Below, piece by piece: positions 30,335 through 42,417 of a stretch of 64,000 nt of DNA. This DNA is from Botryosphaeria dothidea (taxonomy: Eukaryota; Ascomycota; Dothideomycetes; Botryosphaeriales; Botryosphaeriaceae), in contig WWBZ02000062.1 in assembly GCA_011503125.2 (NCBI GenBank), positions 2,728,001 through 2,792,000 on the forward strand. Reading direction: 5' to 3'. Both the position numbers and the translations under genes were made by a program. Positions within the stretch are counted from its first letter, which is position 1. The number at the start of each line of letters is the position of its first letter. The notes under the pieces are model-generated. The model saw nothing but the letters and a program-made list of their open reading frames with translations. It searched no databases and had not been told where the DNA came from.

Positions 30335-31289
30335 GGTGTCGAGAGCGTTGGCTGTTGTTCGCGAGGTGGTAGTTGTTGGCGAAACCGCGGAGTGGTATGG
30401 ATTTGGTGGTAAAGGGTCCACACAGAAGTAGAGGTTTGGTCGCAGAACCGCAGAGTGGTGTGGATTTGGTTCTAGAGTCCACAGAGGAGTGGAGGTTTTG
30501 TGGCGGCGGGATGTGTCGTGAGAGGGAGAGAGCGCGAAGTCGAGTCGTTGGAGAAATGTGGTTGCCTCACCTCGTCCTAATCGCCACGGACATTACGAGC
30601 ACGGACCATGCTAAGAAATGTCTGACTCGTGATAATCTTATCTAATCCGTCGATCATCAACTACCCATGTCCTTCATTGTGGTGAAGATGCGAAAATGCA
30701 TGCCCACCTTTTGAGGGGTGAACCAGTGCATAATAGAGCCGTTCAGAAAAAGTATAACATCCTAGTATGTTCTAATGTGCTGAGGTGCTGCAGTCATCTC
30801 CGATGGCTTTTTAAGCTCTTTGTTAAGAGCTTCGTCCGGTCATGACCAGCCTCCCATTTTTCCAGCGCTGTTAGGCAAATCAACCACAGCTCAACTTTAC
30901 TTTCATCTCGATAGGAGGTGGTCGCAAATGCAGGCGATCTTTGAATCATACGATGAGATCATGGTTCTCACCCATTGGCTTTTTATGTAGCGTCTAGAGT
31001 TTCTCCTATAACGCTGCCGTTTGGTTCAAGCATGCCTCTACACTATCAAACCCCCAGTCTCTCGAATACTAGTAATCCCTGCGTAAGCTCACCCATAACC
31101 TTGTGTGCACATATCACCTTGTAGAGCCATTTAGACTCGCCGGTGTACCAGGGTCGCATTTCATTACGAGCTCAGATCTGTGCAGGATACAGAGTCTTCT
31201 GTAGTTCCTGAGGCATGTTGATGCGCTCTCATTCCGTGATTTGATACACATAACGTTCAAAACGCTCACAACATCAGGCGTTGCTGATT
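30335..31289. other. Intergenic, no gene seen
   Basis: Upstream region of KIN17 and 3' flank of the small membrane-protein gene. Two near-repeats of a GGTTTGGTCGCAGAACCGCAGAGTGG-like segment (partial matches around 30388-30500) sit just upstream of KIN17. No coding frame is credible. Confidence 0.55.
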
Positions 31290-31842
31290 TTAATAGTCCG
31301 AATCGTCTTCCTCCAAGATAGTCTGGGCCAGGAGATCTCTTTGCTTCAACAACCGAAAATCCTTGAAACGGCACGAGGTGTCCATCAGGACGGGAGCACT
31401 AGCGTAGTCTTCACCGGCCTTTCTCTTGCATCGAGCAGCTCTGTACTCAGCCGCAGTGACTCCATAGCCCTCGTCGTATGAGTCCAGATTGAAAGTAGAC
31501 TTCAGCGCACTGAAAATGAAGTAGAGGATGCCACCGGCGCAAACACCAATAATGCCAGCGACGCCGAGATAAACATAGAGCGTCTGGTGGGGCAGTCAGC
31601 ACATGGACGGACCAGCACAGCATACACTAAGATGAACATACCTCAAGCCTGGCGAGAAGGACGAAGGGAAAGACGATGACGCGCGAACCGAAGCGCGCAA
31701 GGTAGATGAATGGTAGCAAGACGAACTGAAGACCGTAATAGAGCGGCGACAGAACAAGGGCGAGGGCGCGGAAGAGAGTGTAGACGGGCAGGCAGAGAGT
31801 GTAGTACAGAGCAGTCAGCAGCAGGGTGGCATGCTCGTTCAT
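31290..31842 (-). CDS. Small conserved-looking membrane protein of unknown function
   Basis: Two exons (31642-31842, 31290-31583) with a 58-nt intron (GTATGT...CACCAG) give 164 residues. The amino half is strongly hydrophobic with amphipathic breaks (LLLTALYYTLCLPVYTLFRAL, then VLSPLYYGLQFVLLPFIYLA and VIVFPFVLLARLE), probably two or three membrane passes. Exon 2 opens with another clear segment, YVYLGVAGIIGVCAGGILYFI. A soluble tail of about 70 residues ends in acidic EEDDSDY. No signal peptide cleavage site or catalytic motif is seen and I recognise no named family. The gene is head to head with the AMPK beta gene (451 bp between start codons). The junction keeps frame and restores a continuous membrane segment, which supports the model. 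Confidence 0.7.
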
Positions 31843-32293
31843 GTTGCGGGATGGATGGATGGATGTATCTGCGGCGCGGTTGGGTCAATTCGCGTCGTTG
31901 GTCAGGTGTCAAGCGGAATCGCGGGCAAGGAAGCATACCGAGGGAGGTGCAGATGACCTCCGAGCTGCTCGCGAATTGAGCTTCCCTCACTCCTGTCACA
32001 TCGTCAAGGCGTCTTTGGCCGGGGGTGGAGGCCGAACGATGATGCTGATTGCCTGGAGCTGGATCGGCAGGCGGCGGCGCTGCTCCTCCAGAGGGACCCG
32101 CTGCGAGCCCTGGCCTCCGCAACCCGCCCACTGCTGCACCGCACGCACATCGCCCGCCCAGGTCGCAGGTCCATGTCCGAGGCCCCAAGCGCGCCGCCGC
32201 TCCGCCATAGCAGACTCGGATCGGACACGCTCAAGCAGAGAGCCCGCTCCGGCCACTGACCGCGCGCCGCGAGACAAAGCGTGAGCGTGAGCC
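31843..32293. promoter_or_regulatory. Bidirectional upstream region (small membrane protein / AMPK beta)
   Basis: 451 bp between two divergent start codons, containing an ATGG-rich short tandem (31847-31865). No specific factor site is assigned. Overlapping frames here are shadows. Confidence 0.4.
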
Positions 32294-34023
32294 ATGGGCA
32301 ACAACCCCTCGTCGTCCCGCCAGAGCACCAGCTCGCCCCAGGGCCCGCCGCACGCGACCGCGCCGATAAGCAACCAAGCGGTGAACAATGTGCGCAGAGA
32401 ACCTCGCCGTCGCGAGTCCATCCAGGCCCTTTCCAACGCCAAAGCCAGCGCTGCACCGCCGTCCGCGAGCCTGGAGAGCGCGACTGCACACTCGACCGCC
32501 GCCAGGCCCCTCCGCCCGAACTCGCGCGGCCGCGCCCACTCGGTAGCCACGCCCACGCTCAAGCCGCACGACGTTGCCCAGCTCGAGAGGATGGGCAGCG
32601 GACAGAGCCACGAGAAGGACCCGCGCGAGACCTCGCCCGTGCCGCCAGAGCCCTCGCCGCTCAGCCAGCCCGTCGACGTGCCCCAGCCTGCTGCTCGCGC
32701 GCCCTCATCGTCGCCGCCCGACGACGCTGCAGAGCCTTCGTCGCAATCCGATGCTTACCACATGCAGGCTGCGGCCTTCGCACGTCCGCCGCGCCTGCCG
32801 CTGCCCATTGAGGAGGAGGTGCACACGCCTGGCTCGCCCATCATCTCGCCCGCCGACCTAACCACGCCAATCGACCCGGAGAGCATAGATGGCGTCCTTC
32901 CCCGCCGTACCTCCGTTCTGAGCAGCACCACCGCCGACGAAGATGATGTGGCAGACGACAACTTCGATACCGAAGGCGGATTGCGCCCAGCCGTCCCCAC
33001 CATCATCGAGTGGCTGGGGCCGGGTGAGAAGGTCTACGTCACTGGAACATTCGCTGGATGGAATAAGAAGTTCAGGCTGCATAAGAAGTAAGTACCAGCA
33101 CCTCAGGGCTTCTCGTGCCACTGCGGCGCAGCGCCGGGTTCTGCTTCATGTCTCATGTCGAACTGCCAAGCGCATTGATTTGAAGACCGAGTTACACCAG
33201 CATCCTAATCAGGCCTACAGTGGACCGAGCAAACACAAAGATGCCTTTTCGGCGATTATACACCTGGCGCCCGGCACACACCACCTCAAATTCCTGGTTG
33301 ACAATGAGATGCAGCTCTCGCCGGAGCTGCCTACCGCTGTCGACTTCACGAACATCCTCGTCAACTACCTCGAAGTCTCCCCAGATGATATCCCGCAAGC
33401 TCAGCAACCTCAACCAACTGCTCCCGTCGATATTCCAGGACAACAGCGCTCGGAAGAGAAACCAGAAATGCGTGCTCCTCCTGGCGTCTATCCACCTCAA
33501 ATTTTGCCCCCTTCGCCCGAAATCCAACAAATTTCGCAGAACAACCCGCCGGCTTCTGGAACGCCTGCGGCAGCAACAAGTAACCCTACGCCAGTAGCCC
33601 CAGCTCCGCCGAAGCAGTACCACTGCGTGATCCCACAGTACCTGGCAGACCTTGATGCCGAAGAGGAATCGAGCAGATTCGCTCGAGCGAATGCAGTGCT
33701 GAACACCATGCCTCCGCCCCCGTCTCTTCCGGTGATGCTTAGTAAAAGCATCCTCAACGGTAGCATGCCCATGAAGGACGACAGCAGCGTGCTGAACATG
33801 CCCAACCACACCGTGCTCAACCATCTTGCCACTAGCAGTATCAAGCACAATGTACTGGCTACCAGCGCCACGACGCGATACAAGCGGAAGGCATGTTCTC
33901 TTCATTTGCTTCAGCTCCATCAAGTGTGATGATGAAGCGCATACATGACATTCTGTTCGCTAACTCGAGATACAGTTTCTAACGACCATCATGTACAAGC
34001 CAACTAGTGACACCGGGGAATAA
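32294..34023 (+). CDS. GAL83: SNF1/AMPK complex beta subunit
   Basis: Three exons (32294-33087, 33221-33890, 33976-34023) encode 503 residues. The beta subunit is the scaffold joining the kinase alpha and the nucleotide-sensing gamma subunit and directs localisation of the energy-sensing kinase. MGNNPSSS fits an N-myristoylation signal (Gly2, Ser6). A long Ser/Pro-rich disordered region follows. The CBM48 carbohydrate-binding domain spans about residues 234-320 (PTIIEWLGPGEKVYVTGTF, AGWNKKFRLHKNG, APGTHHLKFLVDNEM). The carboxyl ASC domain starts near 375 (QYHCVIPQYLADLD, HTVLNHLATSSIKHNVL) and finishes in the 16-codon last exon with TTIMYKPT. The second intron begins GC rather than GT (AAG|GCATGT) and ends at a GATACAG acceptor after a GCTAAC branch site. 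GAL83, SIP1 and SIP2 are paralogues in yeast, so the symbol is by family. Confidence 0.92.
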
Positions 34024-35578
34024 TAAGTTTCCCGGTGCAGGCTTAGCTTCACTATCTAACGATTGCAGAATCTCTCCTCGCGAGCGAGGTACGACAATCG
34101 TGACATCGGATCACGGTTGATGACGCTGACCAGCACCGCCGCGGCAAAAAAGCCTGCGGAGCATGGAAGGCTGGCCTTCTGACCAGGTATGGCTAAGACC
34201 CGGTGGCGGCTCAACAGGAAAGATGGCTCTTCTGGGACTGGCAGAGGGGTTGCGGGATACCACAGTGACTCATCCGAAGCGGAAGAGAAAACCGGAATGG
34301 GGAATGATTACGACGAGGCTACGACGATGGTGCTTATTGATTTGCTTCCCGTCTTGTTTAAATGTCATTTGAATATAGAAATTGAGAACGCGAGCGCCTA
34401 TACCCCGGCGGCAAGATTGACGGACACAAGCAGACTTTTCCCATCCGCAAGGGCAATCGACGAGGCAACGTAAGTGTCTTGTTTCCTCTTGTTCTTTTCC
34501 CCCCCTCTTTCGTGGTGAGAGCAGTCTCAAGAAAACAAAAAGGGCGTCAATGTTGCACGCGGCACGCCTAGCGCTGAACTTGGTCTAATGCATTCCTTTC
34601 CTTCCCTTATCATGATGCTGCCGTCATTACTTTTTTCTCCTCCCGCTTGAATATCGCAACATATGCCTGTGCGGAGTGATTACCGGCCTAGGCAAGTCGC
34701 AGAGAGAAGAAAGCTCGGGACTGCAACGCCATCTGCAAGCAGGTATTCAGGTCAGTGGTGGTGATGCGAGGCGGGTTCGCGCAGTGTAGAGCGCGACAAA
34801 ACACCAAGCGGAATTTGGCGCTAGTTAGGGCAGGCAGACCAAGTTGAGAGGGTGAGGGCGGAACAGCAGCCAGAAAAGTCTTGGCGTGAATCGCTTACGT
34901 GACGCGAGCGAAAAGAGACGCGCGCGGCCTTGCCAAACGGGCGCCTGCCCACCCTAAGCCCGCCCGGTCGCCCATCGCGCCCGCAGCCCCCCTACTCACA
35001 CACACTGCCCTGCGCTGCGACCGGCGAACCACCGTAACGCCCCAACACACCGACTCCATCAAGAACTGCCCCAAAAGTCATCGAAAAACCCCCAAACAAG
35101 TCGGAAACCCGCATTTTCGCGACTGAACTTCCACTTGACGCTGCGACCGAGGGGTTTGAAGCGCGTTGAGGCGCCGTGCGCGCGCCTGTGTTGCCTTGCC
35201 ACCGCGACACTCCCTCCACGTCGCTCGCAGTGGGGGATTCGCAAGGGGGTGCCGCCCAAAGAAAAATTCCTGTCCGCCTCTGCAACACAACTTTTCCTGC
35301 GACCGGGGCCACCAACGCAACGCCTAGCGCCGCAAGCAACCAACAGGCCAAATATTCGACTTTACGTCTCTTGCACCTGCGCATTGCGCCCACAGCCCTC
35401 TTCACCGTCACAGGCCTTACTTTTTTTAATTTTGCAGCACCATCACTCTTTGCAGGCCTCTTTCCAACTTTTTAGATTTAATTCCTTGCCGTCACATGGA
35501 AAGCCTCACCTCACGCCTATAGGCTGCAGCAAACAATAACCGTCCTCGCCATCTTAATTCATCAGGGCCGCAACCAAG
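34024..35578. other. Intergenic, no gene seen; EPL1 leader
   Basis: No domain-bearing frame in 1.55 kb. The last 250 bp are pyrimidine-rich and include acceptor-like TTTTTTTAATTTTGCAG (about 35424-35440), suggesting that the EPL1 5' untranslated region may be spliced. Confidence 0.5.
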
Positions 35579-37470
35579 ATGTCACAACGCATATCCAGCC
35601 AGCGCTTTCGCCAGCGCAAGCTGTCGACCAAGCAGAATCTGCCCATTTTGCGCGAGAGTGAGGTTGAAGGCCTCGCTGATGACGAGGCGCAGCGCCACAT
35701 CCCCAAGGTCGAGACTGGTGTTGAAAAGGGCGAAGAAATAGTAAGTCATTCGCGGATACTTTCCCAACTTACCTTTCATCTGCAGATATTCCACGTCTGC
35801 ATTTTGTCACGTGTCGCACGCTGGTAGAGAACCCAGTTCCCTGACATGCCTCTAGGAACACCATCTTCAAGCCGTCATCAATGCTGCTGCCGTCGGTGGC
35901 AAGGTCTCGCAGCTCTACATTCCCACTCCGGAGGCCATAGTGAGTAAGCTGAAGTATGACGATCTGTATCCAAAGCGGTGGGTGCAGCCCGCAACGTACA
36001 TCCGCTTCTCGTCGACCGTCGAGGACTGCAAAGGTACGCAGTACTGCATGACCAGTGAGGATGAGGGGTTTCTCAAAGCCATGAATGCGAAGAGGCCTGC
36101 CGGTCTGCAATGCTCCGAGGATTGGTTCGAGGAGGTCATCGACTTCTTCGAGCGCAGTGCACAGGAGAAGCAGCCGTTTGCTGCCGTAGACAACCCTCCA
36201 GTGCTGCCTTACGAGGAGTTTGAGAGCAGCTTCGATGAAACCATCAGTGAGCCTGCGCGAAAGTTCGCGAGAGACGTTTACGACTACTGGAAGCAGCAGC
36301 GGCTAAAGCACGGCAACCGTAGCTTGATGCCGTCGCTGAAGTTCGAAACAAACCTTGAGACTGATGACTCGGATCCATACGTCTGCTTCAGACGGCGCGA
36401 AGTCCGCCAGGCTCGCAAGACCCGCGGCAGAGATGCCCAGGTGACTGAGAAGCTCAAGAAGCTGAGGCACGAGCTCGAACAGGCAAGGGAACTGATGTAC
36501 CTGGTGAAACAGCGAGAATATGGACGGAGAGATCAGCTAGTCAACGACAGACTAATCTTCGAGAAACGGATGGAGGTCAAGGAAGTCAAGCGCAACCTTG
36601 GTATCAAAGGCGATGATGAGGACCTCATCAACCAAAAGGTTTGTCTCACCTTCCCACTTACTTTTTCTAAAACGAGGTTGACGATACCGACAGCCCGCTC
36701 CGAAACCCAAGCCGAAACTCGACCCAACTGCCATGCAGCGGGGTGTTCCGGGGATGGTTTCCAAGCCACAGCTCTCTCGTGTTGATGGTCGTCCTTTGGA
36801 CAACGACCTTGTTACCCTAGAGGAGCAACTCGCGAAGAGGGAGGAGGAGATAACTCGCTCCATCGAGACGAACAAGGAGAAACACCGCGAGTGGAATAAG
36901 CACTATGTGGATGTGACCTGGAGATCCATCACCCCGCCTCTGGAAGAGGAGAATCAACCAGCTTTTCGTGCCGCCATCACGGAATACTTGCCAACACCTC
37001 CTGCCTCAGTATCGTCAGATGAGGCGGCAGAGACCAATAAGCAGCAGGCTGCAATTGCTGATAAGCGCGTTGACGAGAGCTCAGTGGTCCGATATGCTAC
37101 ACCGCCGCACGAGTCCTTCATTGGAAGACCATCGTTCAGGCGGCGAACAGGTCGCGGTGGCCGTCTCATGATAGACCGACGAGGGCTTAAGCGACCAGCA
37201 AATGAGGACATTGACGATCGTATAGCAGAGCGCTTCAAGTACGACAGGGACAGCGATGAAGAGGAAGACGTCCTGCCTGTCGACTTTTACTCCGATGCTG
37301 CAATCAAGTATCGTATCCTGATGGACAGATCCGTTTCCAGGGAAGCAGCAATGCAGCAAGCAGCAGCACGACGGAGCATGGCTGCCGCTGCTGCGGCGGC
37401 GCAAGGACAACAGCATCCTGGACAGAATGGCCAGCCGACACCACAAAGGGTAACGAATGGTCCTAGCTGA
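35579..37470 (+). CDS. EPL1: Enhancer of polycomb-like protein 1, NuA4 histone acetyltransferase subunit
   Basis: Three exons (35579-35740, 35856-36638, 36694-37470) give 573 residues. Epl1 holds Esa1, Yng2 and Eaf6 together as the catalytic piccolo module of NuA4, acetylating histones H4 and H2A. The EPcA domain begins at the amino end (SSQRFRQRKLSTKQNLPILR) and runs through IPTPEAIVSKLKYDDLYPKR, YIRFSSTVEDCKGTQYCMTS, EDEGFLKAMN and the DPYVCFRRREVRQARKTRGRD segment to about residue 300. A helical Lys/Glu-rich stretch and a carboxyl Ala/Gln-rich tail (RRSMAAAAAAAQGQQHPG) follow. Exon joins restore GEEI-EHHLQAVINAA and INQK-PAPKPKPKLDP. The length matches filamentous ascomycete members. Confidence 0.95.
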
Positions 37471-38111
37471 AGGGTCGAACGATCACCCAGGCTGATGTTC
37501 CACCCTTGTGATCCCACCAAAGTGCCGTGCCGAGATGTTGCCTGTTGCCTCTTGCCCATATCAACCCATGCTCTTTAACCCTCGTCGTAGTAGCAACCAC
37601 TTTCATCACCGCTGGCACTGCGATTTCGCAAATCAAGCCCTTCACCCGACCCATCTCTTCCCCGGACAACGATAACGATAGACGGATAAACCATCGAATC
37701 AACGGGTTCTGGAAAACTTGTGCTCTTTTTCTCCGGACCGTAAGAGGCAGGCGCTTTTCTTGATTATGTACAGTAGTTGCACGGAAGGATAATTCTCGCG
37801 AACCAGACAGCGTGCAGCGAGAAATGCACGTGGCGAGGCTTTTGTGGTCGGGGAAAGCAGTTGGAAAGGCAGAGACGGAAATTTTCCACCATGTACAATA
37901 GCGTATTTTTGGGTGACCGTCGGTTCGATGAGGACGAATAAGACCATTGCAGTTGCAGGCGAATGAATGCACATGAGAAATGCAGTCACCAAACTGTCCG
38001 GAAAGCATTGATCTCGTTCTTTCCTACTCTTCCTTGTGGGATCGACTTGCTCTTGCTTTCTCTTGTCTTTTTTGCTTGCGTTATCCGACCACCGAGGTTT
38101 TCGCCGTCTGC
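37471..38111. other. Intergenic between convergent EPL1 and RKM4
   Basis: 3' flanks of two convergent genes; no coding frame is credible and no strong hairpin terminator is expected in this organism. Confidence 0.6.
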
Positions 38112-39651
38112 TCAAGCAGTTCTCCTCTTTTTGTTGGAACTGCTCTCGCCATCTTTAGAAGCGGTCCTCTTGGCGGAATCGGACACAGCGCCGTTCAGTA
38201 AGGTCGCCGCAGATTCCAGGATCTCCTTCTCACCGATCCGGACTGCCAAAGCCATGGCTTTCCTCGGCTCGCTAACACCAGCAGCAAACAGAATCCTATC
38301 TTGCTCGAGTGAAGTCTGGTACTGGGCGATGCGCTTGACGATAATTTGCTGCAGGAGGCTAGCCATCTGTGGCGTCAGGTCTGGCTTCGGAAGTTTGTCC
38401 TTCTTCTGCATGCGCTGGAATTCGCTATGCGGAAGGTACAGGGTAGCCAGAAGAAGACTCATCTCCGGACTGAAGGCAGACTCTGGGTCTTCCTGGGTGA
38501 TGCGGCTGATGTCGTAGCCCGTTTCGAGCAGGTCTTGCTCTTCCATATAGGACAGCTGGCGGATATGCATGAGCAAACGCTCTCGTGTTCTGTGGGGAGG
38601 TGTTCGAAGCTTACCTTCTCGTCGACCTCCTCGTCTGGGGTCTTTGTCTCGGCCTTGAAAGTCTCGACGATGAGGTCGATAGGGATCTCAACAACGTCGT
38701 ACTGCTCGTAATTGGGAGTAACATAACCATAGCGACGCAACAGGTCGCTCCGAGGCAGCGACCCATAGTCATTGAAGATCTCTTCGCCGGCCTTGATATC
38801 TATCACAGCTTCCATGGTCAGAGCATCGGCGCCGTAATGGAGGCGCGCGTTGTTCCGGTCGGCATCAGCGTTGAGCATGTCGGCAAGGGGCACCATCCCC
38901 TTGGGGAGAGCCTCGTCTTCCTCGTCCGAGGCATAGCCTTCTTCGTCAACCTCCTTGGTGGATGGATCGGATTCAATGTCGAAGGCGTAGGCCATGATGG
39001 TGCTGCCCATCCTGTGGGCCAGCGCCAAGAGATCCCCGTCGCCGACCCATTGAGCGGTGTCGGGATCGGGAAAGAAGACGTTGGAGTGGCGGCGGATAAG
39101 GGGTATGATGGTCTCATTGAACATTTCGTTCGCGGAATCCTTGCCGATCTTCCGGGTCACAGCACTGGCTTGCAGCTCGGCCAGCTCATTGTCAGACCAG
39201 AACATCAAGGTATCGAAGTGGGCAGGCAGGACGTCGAAGTACGGCTTCCACGGAGAGGCGTCACCGCGCAGGTACTCGTAGATCATGGTGACAATGAGAG
39301 AGCCCCACGGGTCAAGGCCCTCGAAGAGTTGGGTTGAAGAAAGGGAGGAGTTGGCGGCGCTGAGGACAGCAGAGCGGGGGATGGTGAAGAGCACCTCGCC
39401 CTCCTGGATGTTGGTTACGGCAACTGGAGGGAGAGGTGTTAGCAGGCGGGGAGAGAAATGGGGGTTCGAAGAGCGGGGGTCCTGTGAAGAGGGGTAAGTC
39501 ATCTCACAGGCGCGGACGTACCCAGGCCTCTGCCGGCGCCGCGCTGCCTCAGGTCTTCGAGCTTGACCTTGTCGGAAACAATCGCGGAGGCAGAGGGAAG
39601 CCAGCGCATGAAAGAAGCCGAGATGGCCTTGAAGCCGTCGTGGTGGGCCAT
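38112..39651 (-). CDS. RKM4: Ribosomal lysine N-methyltransferase 4 (SET domain)
   Basis: Three exons (39522-39651, 38615-39423, 38112-38555) encode 460 residues. Rkm4 and its relative SETD6 are SET methyltransferases; yeast Rkm4 monomethylates a lysine on ribosomal protein L42. The product opens MAHHDGFKAISASFMRWLPS and shows the split SET domain: EGEVLFTIPRSAVLSAANSS, LMFWSDNELAELQAS, then GMVPLADMLNADADRNNARL and DIKAGEEIFNDYGSLPRSDLLRRYG, the SAM and catalytic Tyr region. A Rubisco-LSMT-type substrate-binding domain fills the carboxyl third. An acidic insert (DEEGYASDEEDEALPK) splits the SET core. The 3' intron needs the acceptor CGCCAG at 38556-38558; the nearer CCACAG would shift the frame. 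It is divergent from KAE1, 240 bp away. Confidence 0.88.
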
Positions 39652-39891
39652 GGCTCCTGGTACGTTTGAAGGCGCGGAGCAGGCAGCGAGGACAGCGAGG
39701 GTGCTAGCAATCGAGTGGTGGAGCAGGCGGGTGACAATATTCCTCTGCAGCAGCACGCACGCACAGTGTCTATGTCAGCCGGCTAGCGCCGCACTAGCGC
39801 CTCGGATGCACCGTTATTATTCCCGACGGCGCGTTCGTGCTTATCGATACCACGCACTTTCCCCCGCCGCCCGCCATCCTCACCACCAGCC
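39652..39891. promoter_or_regulatory. Short bidirectional promoter between RKM4 and KAE1
   Basis: 240 bp between divergent start codons of two translation-apparatus modification genes. The arrangement could allow shared regulation; no specific site is recognised. Confidence 0.45.
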
Positions 39892-41021
39892 ATGATTGCC
39901 CTCGGCCTCGAAGGGAGCGCCAACAAGCTCGGCGTGGGCATCATCTCGCACCCGGCCCCCGGCAAGGAGCCCATTGTGCTGGCAAACCTGCGTCACACCT
40001 ACAACTCGCCGCCCGGCGAGGGCTTTCTGCCCAAGGATGTTGCCAAACACCATCGCGCATGGGTGGTGCGCCTGGTCAAGCAGGCAATGCGCCAGGCCGC
40101 TGTGACCGTCGGCGACCTGGACTGCGTCTGCTATACCAAGGGCCCCGGCATGGGTGCCCCGCTGCAGAGCGTCGCTGTCGCTGCCCGCACATTGTCGCTG
40201 ATGTGGGGGAAAGAGTTGATGGGTGTCAACCACTGTGTAGGACGTAGGTGACCCTCTGCAATGCTCTGCTCCGTGACTACCCAGGGAAAGCTCACGCGCC
40301 GGCTTTGCCAGACATCGAAATGGGCCGCGCCATCACAGGCGCTGAAAACCCCGTCGTGCTATACGTTTCTGGCGGCAACACGCAGGTCATCGCCTATGCT
40401 GCCCAACGTTACCGTATCTTCGGTGAGACCCTGGACATCGCTATTGGCAACTGCCTGGATCGCTTCGCCCGTACTTTACGCATCCCCAACGATCCCGCAC
40501 CCGGCTACAACATCGAGCAGCTCGCTAAGAAGGGCCGCCACCTCGTCGAGCTGCCCTACGCCGTCAAGGGCATGGATGTCAGTTTCTCTGGTGTGAAGGC
40601 TTCCGTGGATGAGTTGGCCGCCAAGATAGACGAAAGTTTGCCCGAGAACCAAAGGTTGCGCAGCGAGGAGGATGGCGAGCTGATAACTGCTGCCGATCTG
40701 TGCTTCTCTCTGCAGGAGACCATCTTTGCCATGCTGGTTGAGATCACGGAGCGGGCTATGGCGCATGTGGGATCAGGACAGGTGCTGATCGTTGGAGGTG
40801 TCGGATGCAACGAAAGATTGCAGGAGATGATGGGCTTAATGGCAAGAGATCGGGGAGGTAGTGTGTACGCCACGGATGAACGCTTTTGTATAGACAACGG
40901 CATTATGATTGCTCAAGCAGGTTTGCTGGCCTACGAGTCGGGCGTAAAGATGCCCTTCGAGGAGACAACCTGCACTCAAAGGTTCAGGACCGATGAGGTA
41001 TTCATTAAATGGCGAGATTAG
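39892..41021 (+). CDS. KAE1: KAE1, tRNA N6-adenosine threonylcarbamoyltransferase (KEOPS complex)
   Basis: Two exons (39892-40243, 40312-41021) with a 68-nt intron encode 353 residues, the length of Kae1/OSGEP. The enzyme transfers threonylcarbamoyl to A37 of ANN-decoding tRNAs, inside the KEOPS complex with Bud32, Cgi121, Pcc1 and Gon7. The ASKHA fold is shown by [33 protein letters not shown], the metal-binding pair His114 and His118 in VNHCVGHIEMGR (formed across the intron), [45 protein letters not shown] and the final Asp in [12 protein letters not shown]. No mitochondrial presequence is visible, so this is the cytosolic enzyme rather than the Qri7 type. All key residues are intact. Confidence 0.96.
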
Positions 41022-42417
41022 CAAAAAAAAGGGAGGGAGGAAGGGCAATGAACAGGTTCCACTTCGGGCGTTTGGGCGGATTGAGGCAATGATATCCTGA
41101 CGTAGAAACGACGAGTTCCGAATCAAGAAACATGCCAATTTCTGTGCTGAGATTATTAGTTCACAAGTGGTTCCCATGATGACCACCTTGAGCTCATGTC
41201 CTTACCCCAGGCTGCCTCTGCCTCGACGCTGATATCTATTACTTGTAGGCCTACATAATCAAACGTGGGGGCAGAATCCTCCGCAACAAGACGTCAAGGT
41301 GCGGGGCAGCCTCTGAGCCCAACCGTATCCACCAGAAACTTGAGATGTAAAAACCGGAGGTTTGCGATCTACAGGGGCAACTAGCCTGTAGATTCCTTAT
41401 GAGGCGGAAAGTTCCAGCAGCAGAGTAATTTTTTGTCGAAGGATGAGTTGCGTGTTGCTCTATGGGAATTGGGTAGACACGAATGAGACGGGCTTTAGTC
41501 ATTGCGCACACGTAAGATGATAATCACTTTGAATCATTTTGAATGATATCGGTATACGTGTCTGAAAGCCAATACGCATCCCTTCAAGATCACTAGCAGA
41601 GCCAGAACAGCTACACAACCAGTTAGCAACACCGCTAGCAATCTAACAAGCTTGTAATAACATCGTACTAGCAGCAGCTGGAGAGATGGCAAGAATACCC
41701 AAGCTCACGATCGCTCCGCTTTGCCGAGGGTGCTCGCTTGGATGATATCAGGTCTCGCAGTCCCAATCCATGAGCCGACTACGTGTCATTAATAGAACAC
41801 TATACGGTGCTTTTTGCGGTTTCGGCATGGAACTGCCTACTGTCTACGTCCTATAGTCTATTCCCTTTCCACGTCCTCCTGTTTCTGGGCAGACCGGGAA
41901 GAAAATACTCTTTTTATTATTTTTTCGGGCAACCGCATCTCTCGAATTCGCCGAGGAGTATTGCTGGGGGAAGGTGGTTGGACAAGAGCACTGGGTATCT
42001 GATGGAATCTTTTATTACTTGTCCACTTTGGCTGCTGTCGGTCCCAATAGAGTCAGTCGAAGCAGACTAGCCATTAGTGCATTGCAGATATAGATGAGCA
42101 GCATCATCAATCATCTACCGCTCACATTATCACCAAGTAGATGAGAGTTGAATGTGTTGTTTGTAGAGTTTATTTACTCAAGAACTGAAATCTATCTGTG
42201 CACGAAGCAGAGAACCATGTATGCGTGCAGAAGCGCGGTCCAAATGTCAAACAGACCAACCGCCCATGAGTGTGGTATATGTCGTAACTCTGCCAAAGGC
42301 GAGTATCTCCTCTGCTCCAAACGCCGTCTCATGCAACCAATGCCGCATCGACAAAACACCAAAAGCGCCACCCACCCAAGTCCTACACATCCCTTTGCAA
42401 TGCAAAACACCTTCCCA
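41022..42417. other. Intergenic between convergent KAE1 and the ABC transporter
   Basis: 1.4 kb without a credible coding frame or recognisable RNA gene; short frames on both strands lack domains. No transposon similarity to the left-hand elements was noticed. Confidence 0.6.

Noticed and set aside
38585..39337. 250-codon plus-strand frame opposite RKM4
   Set aside because: Shadow of the SET-domain exon and crosses its splice sites.
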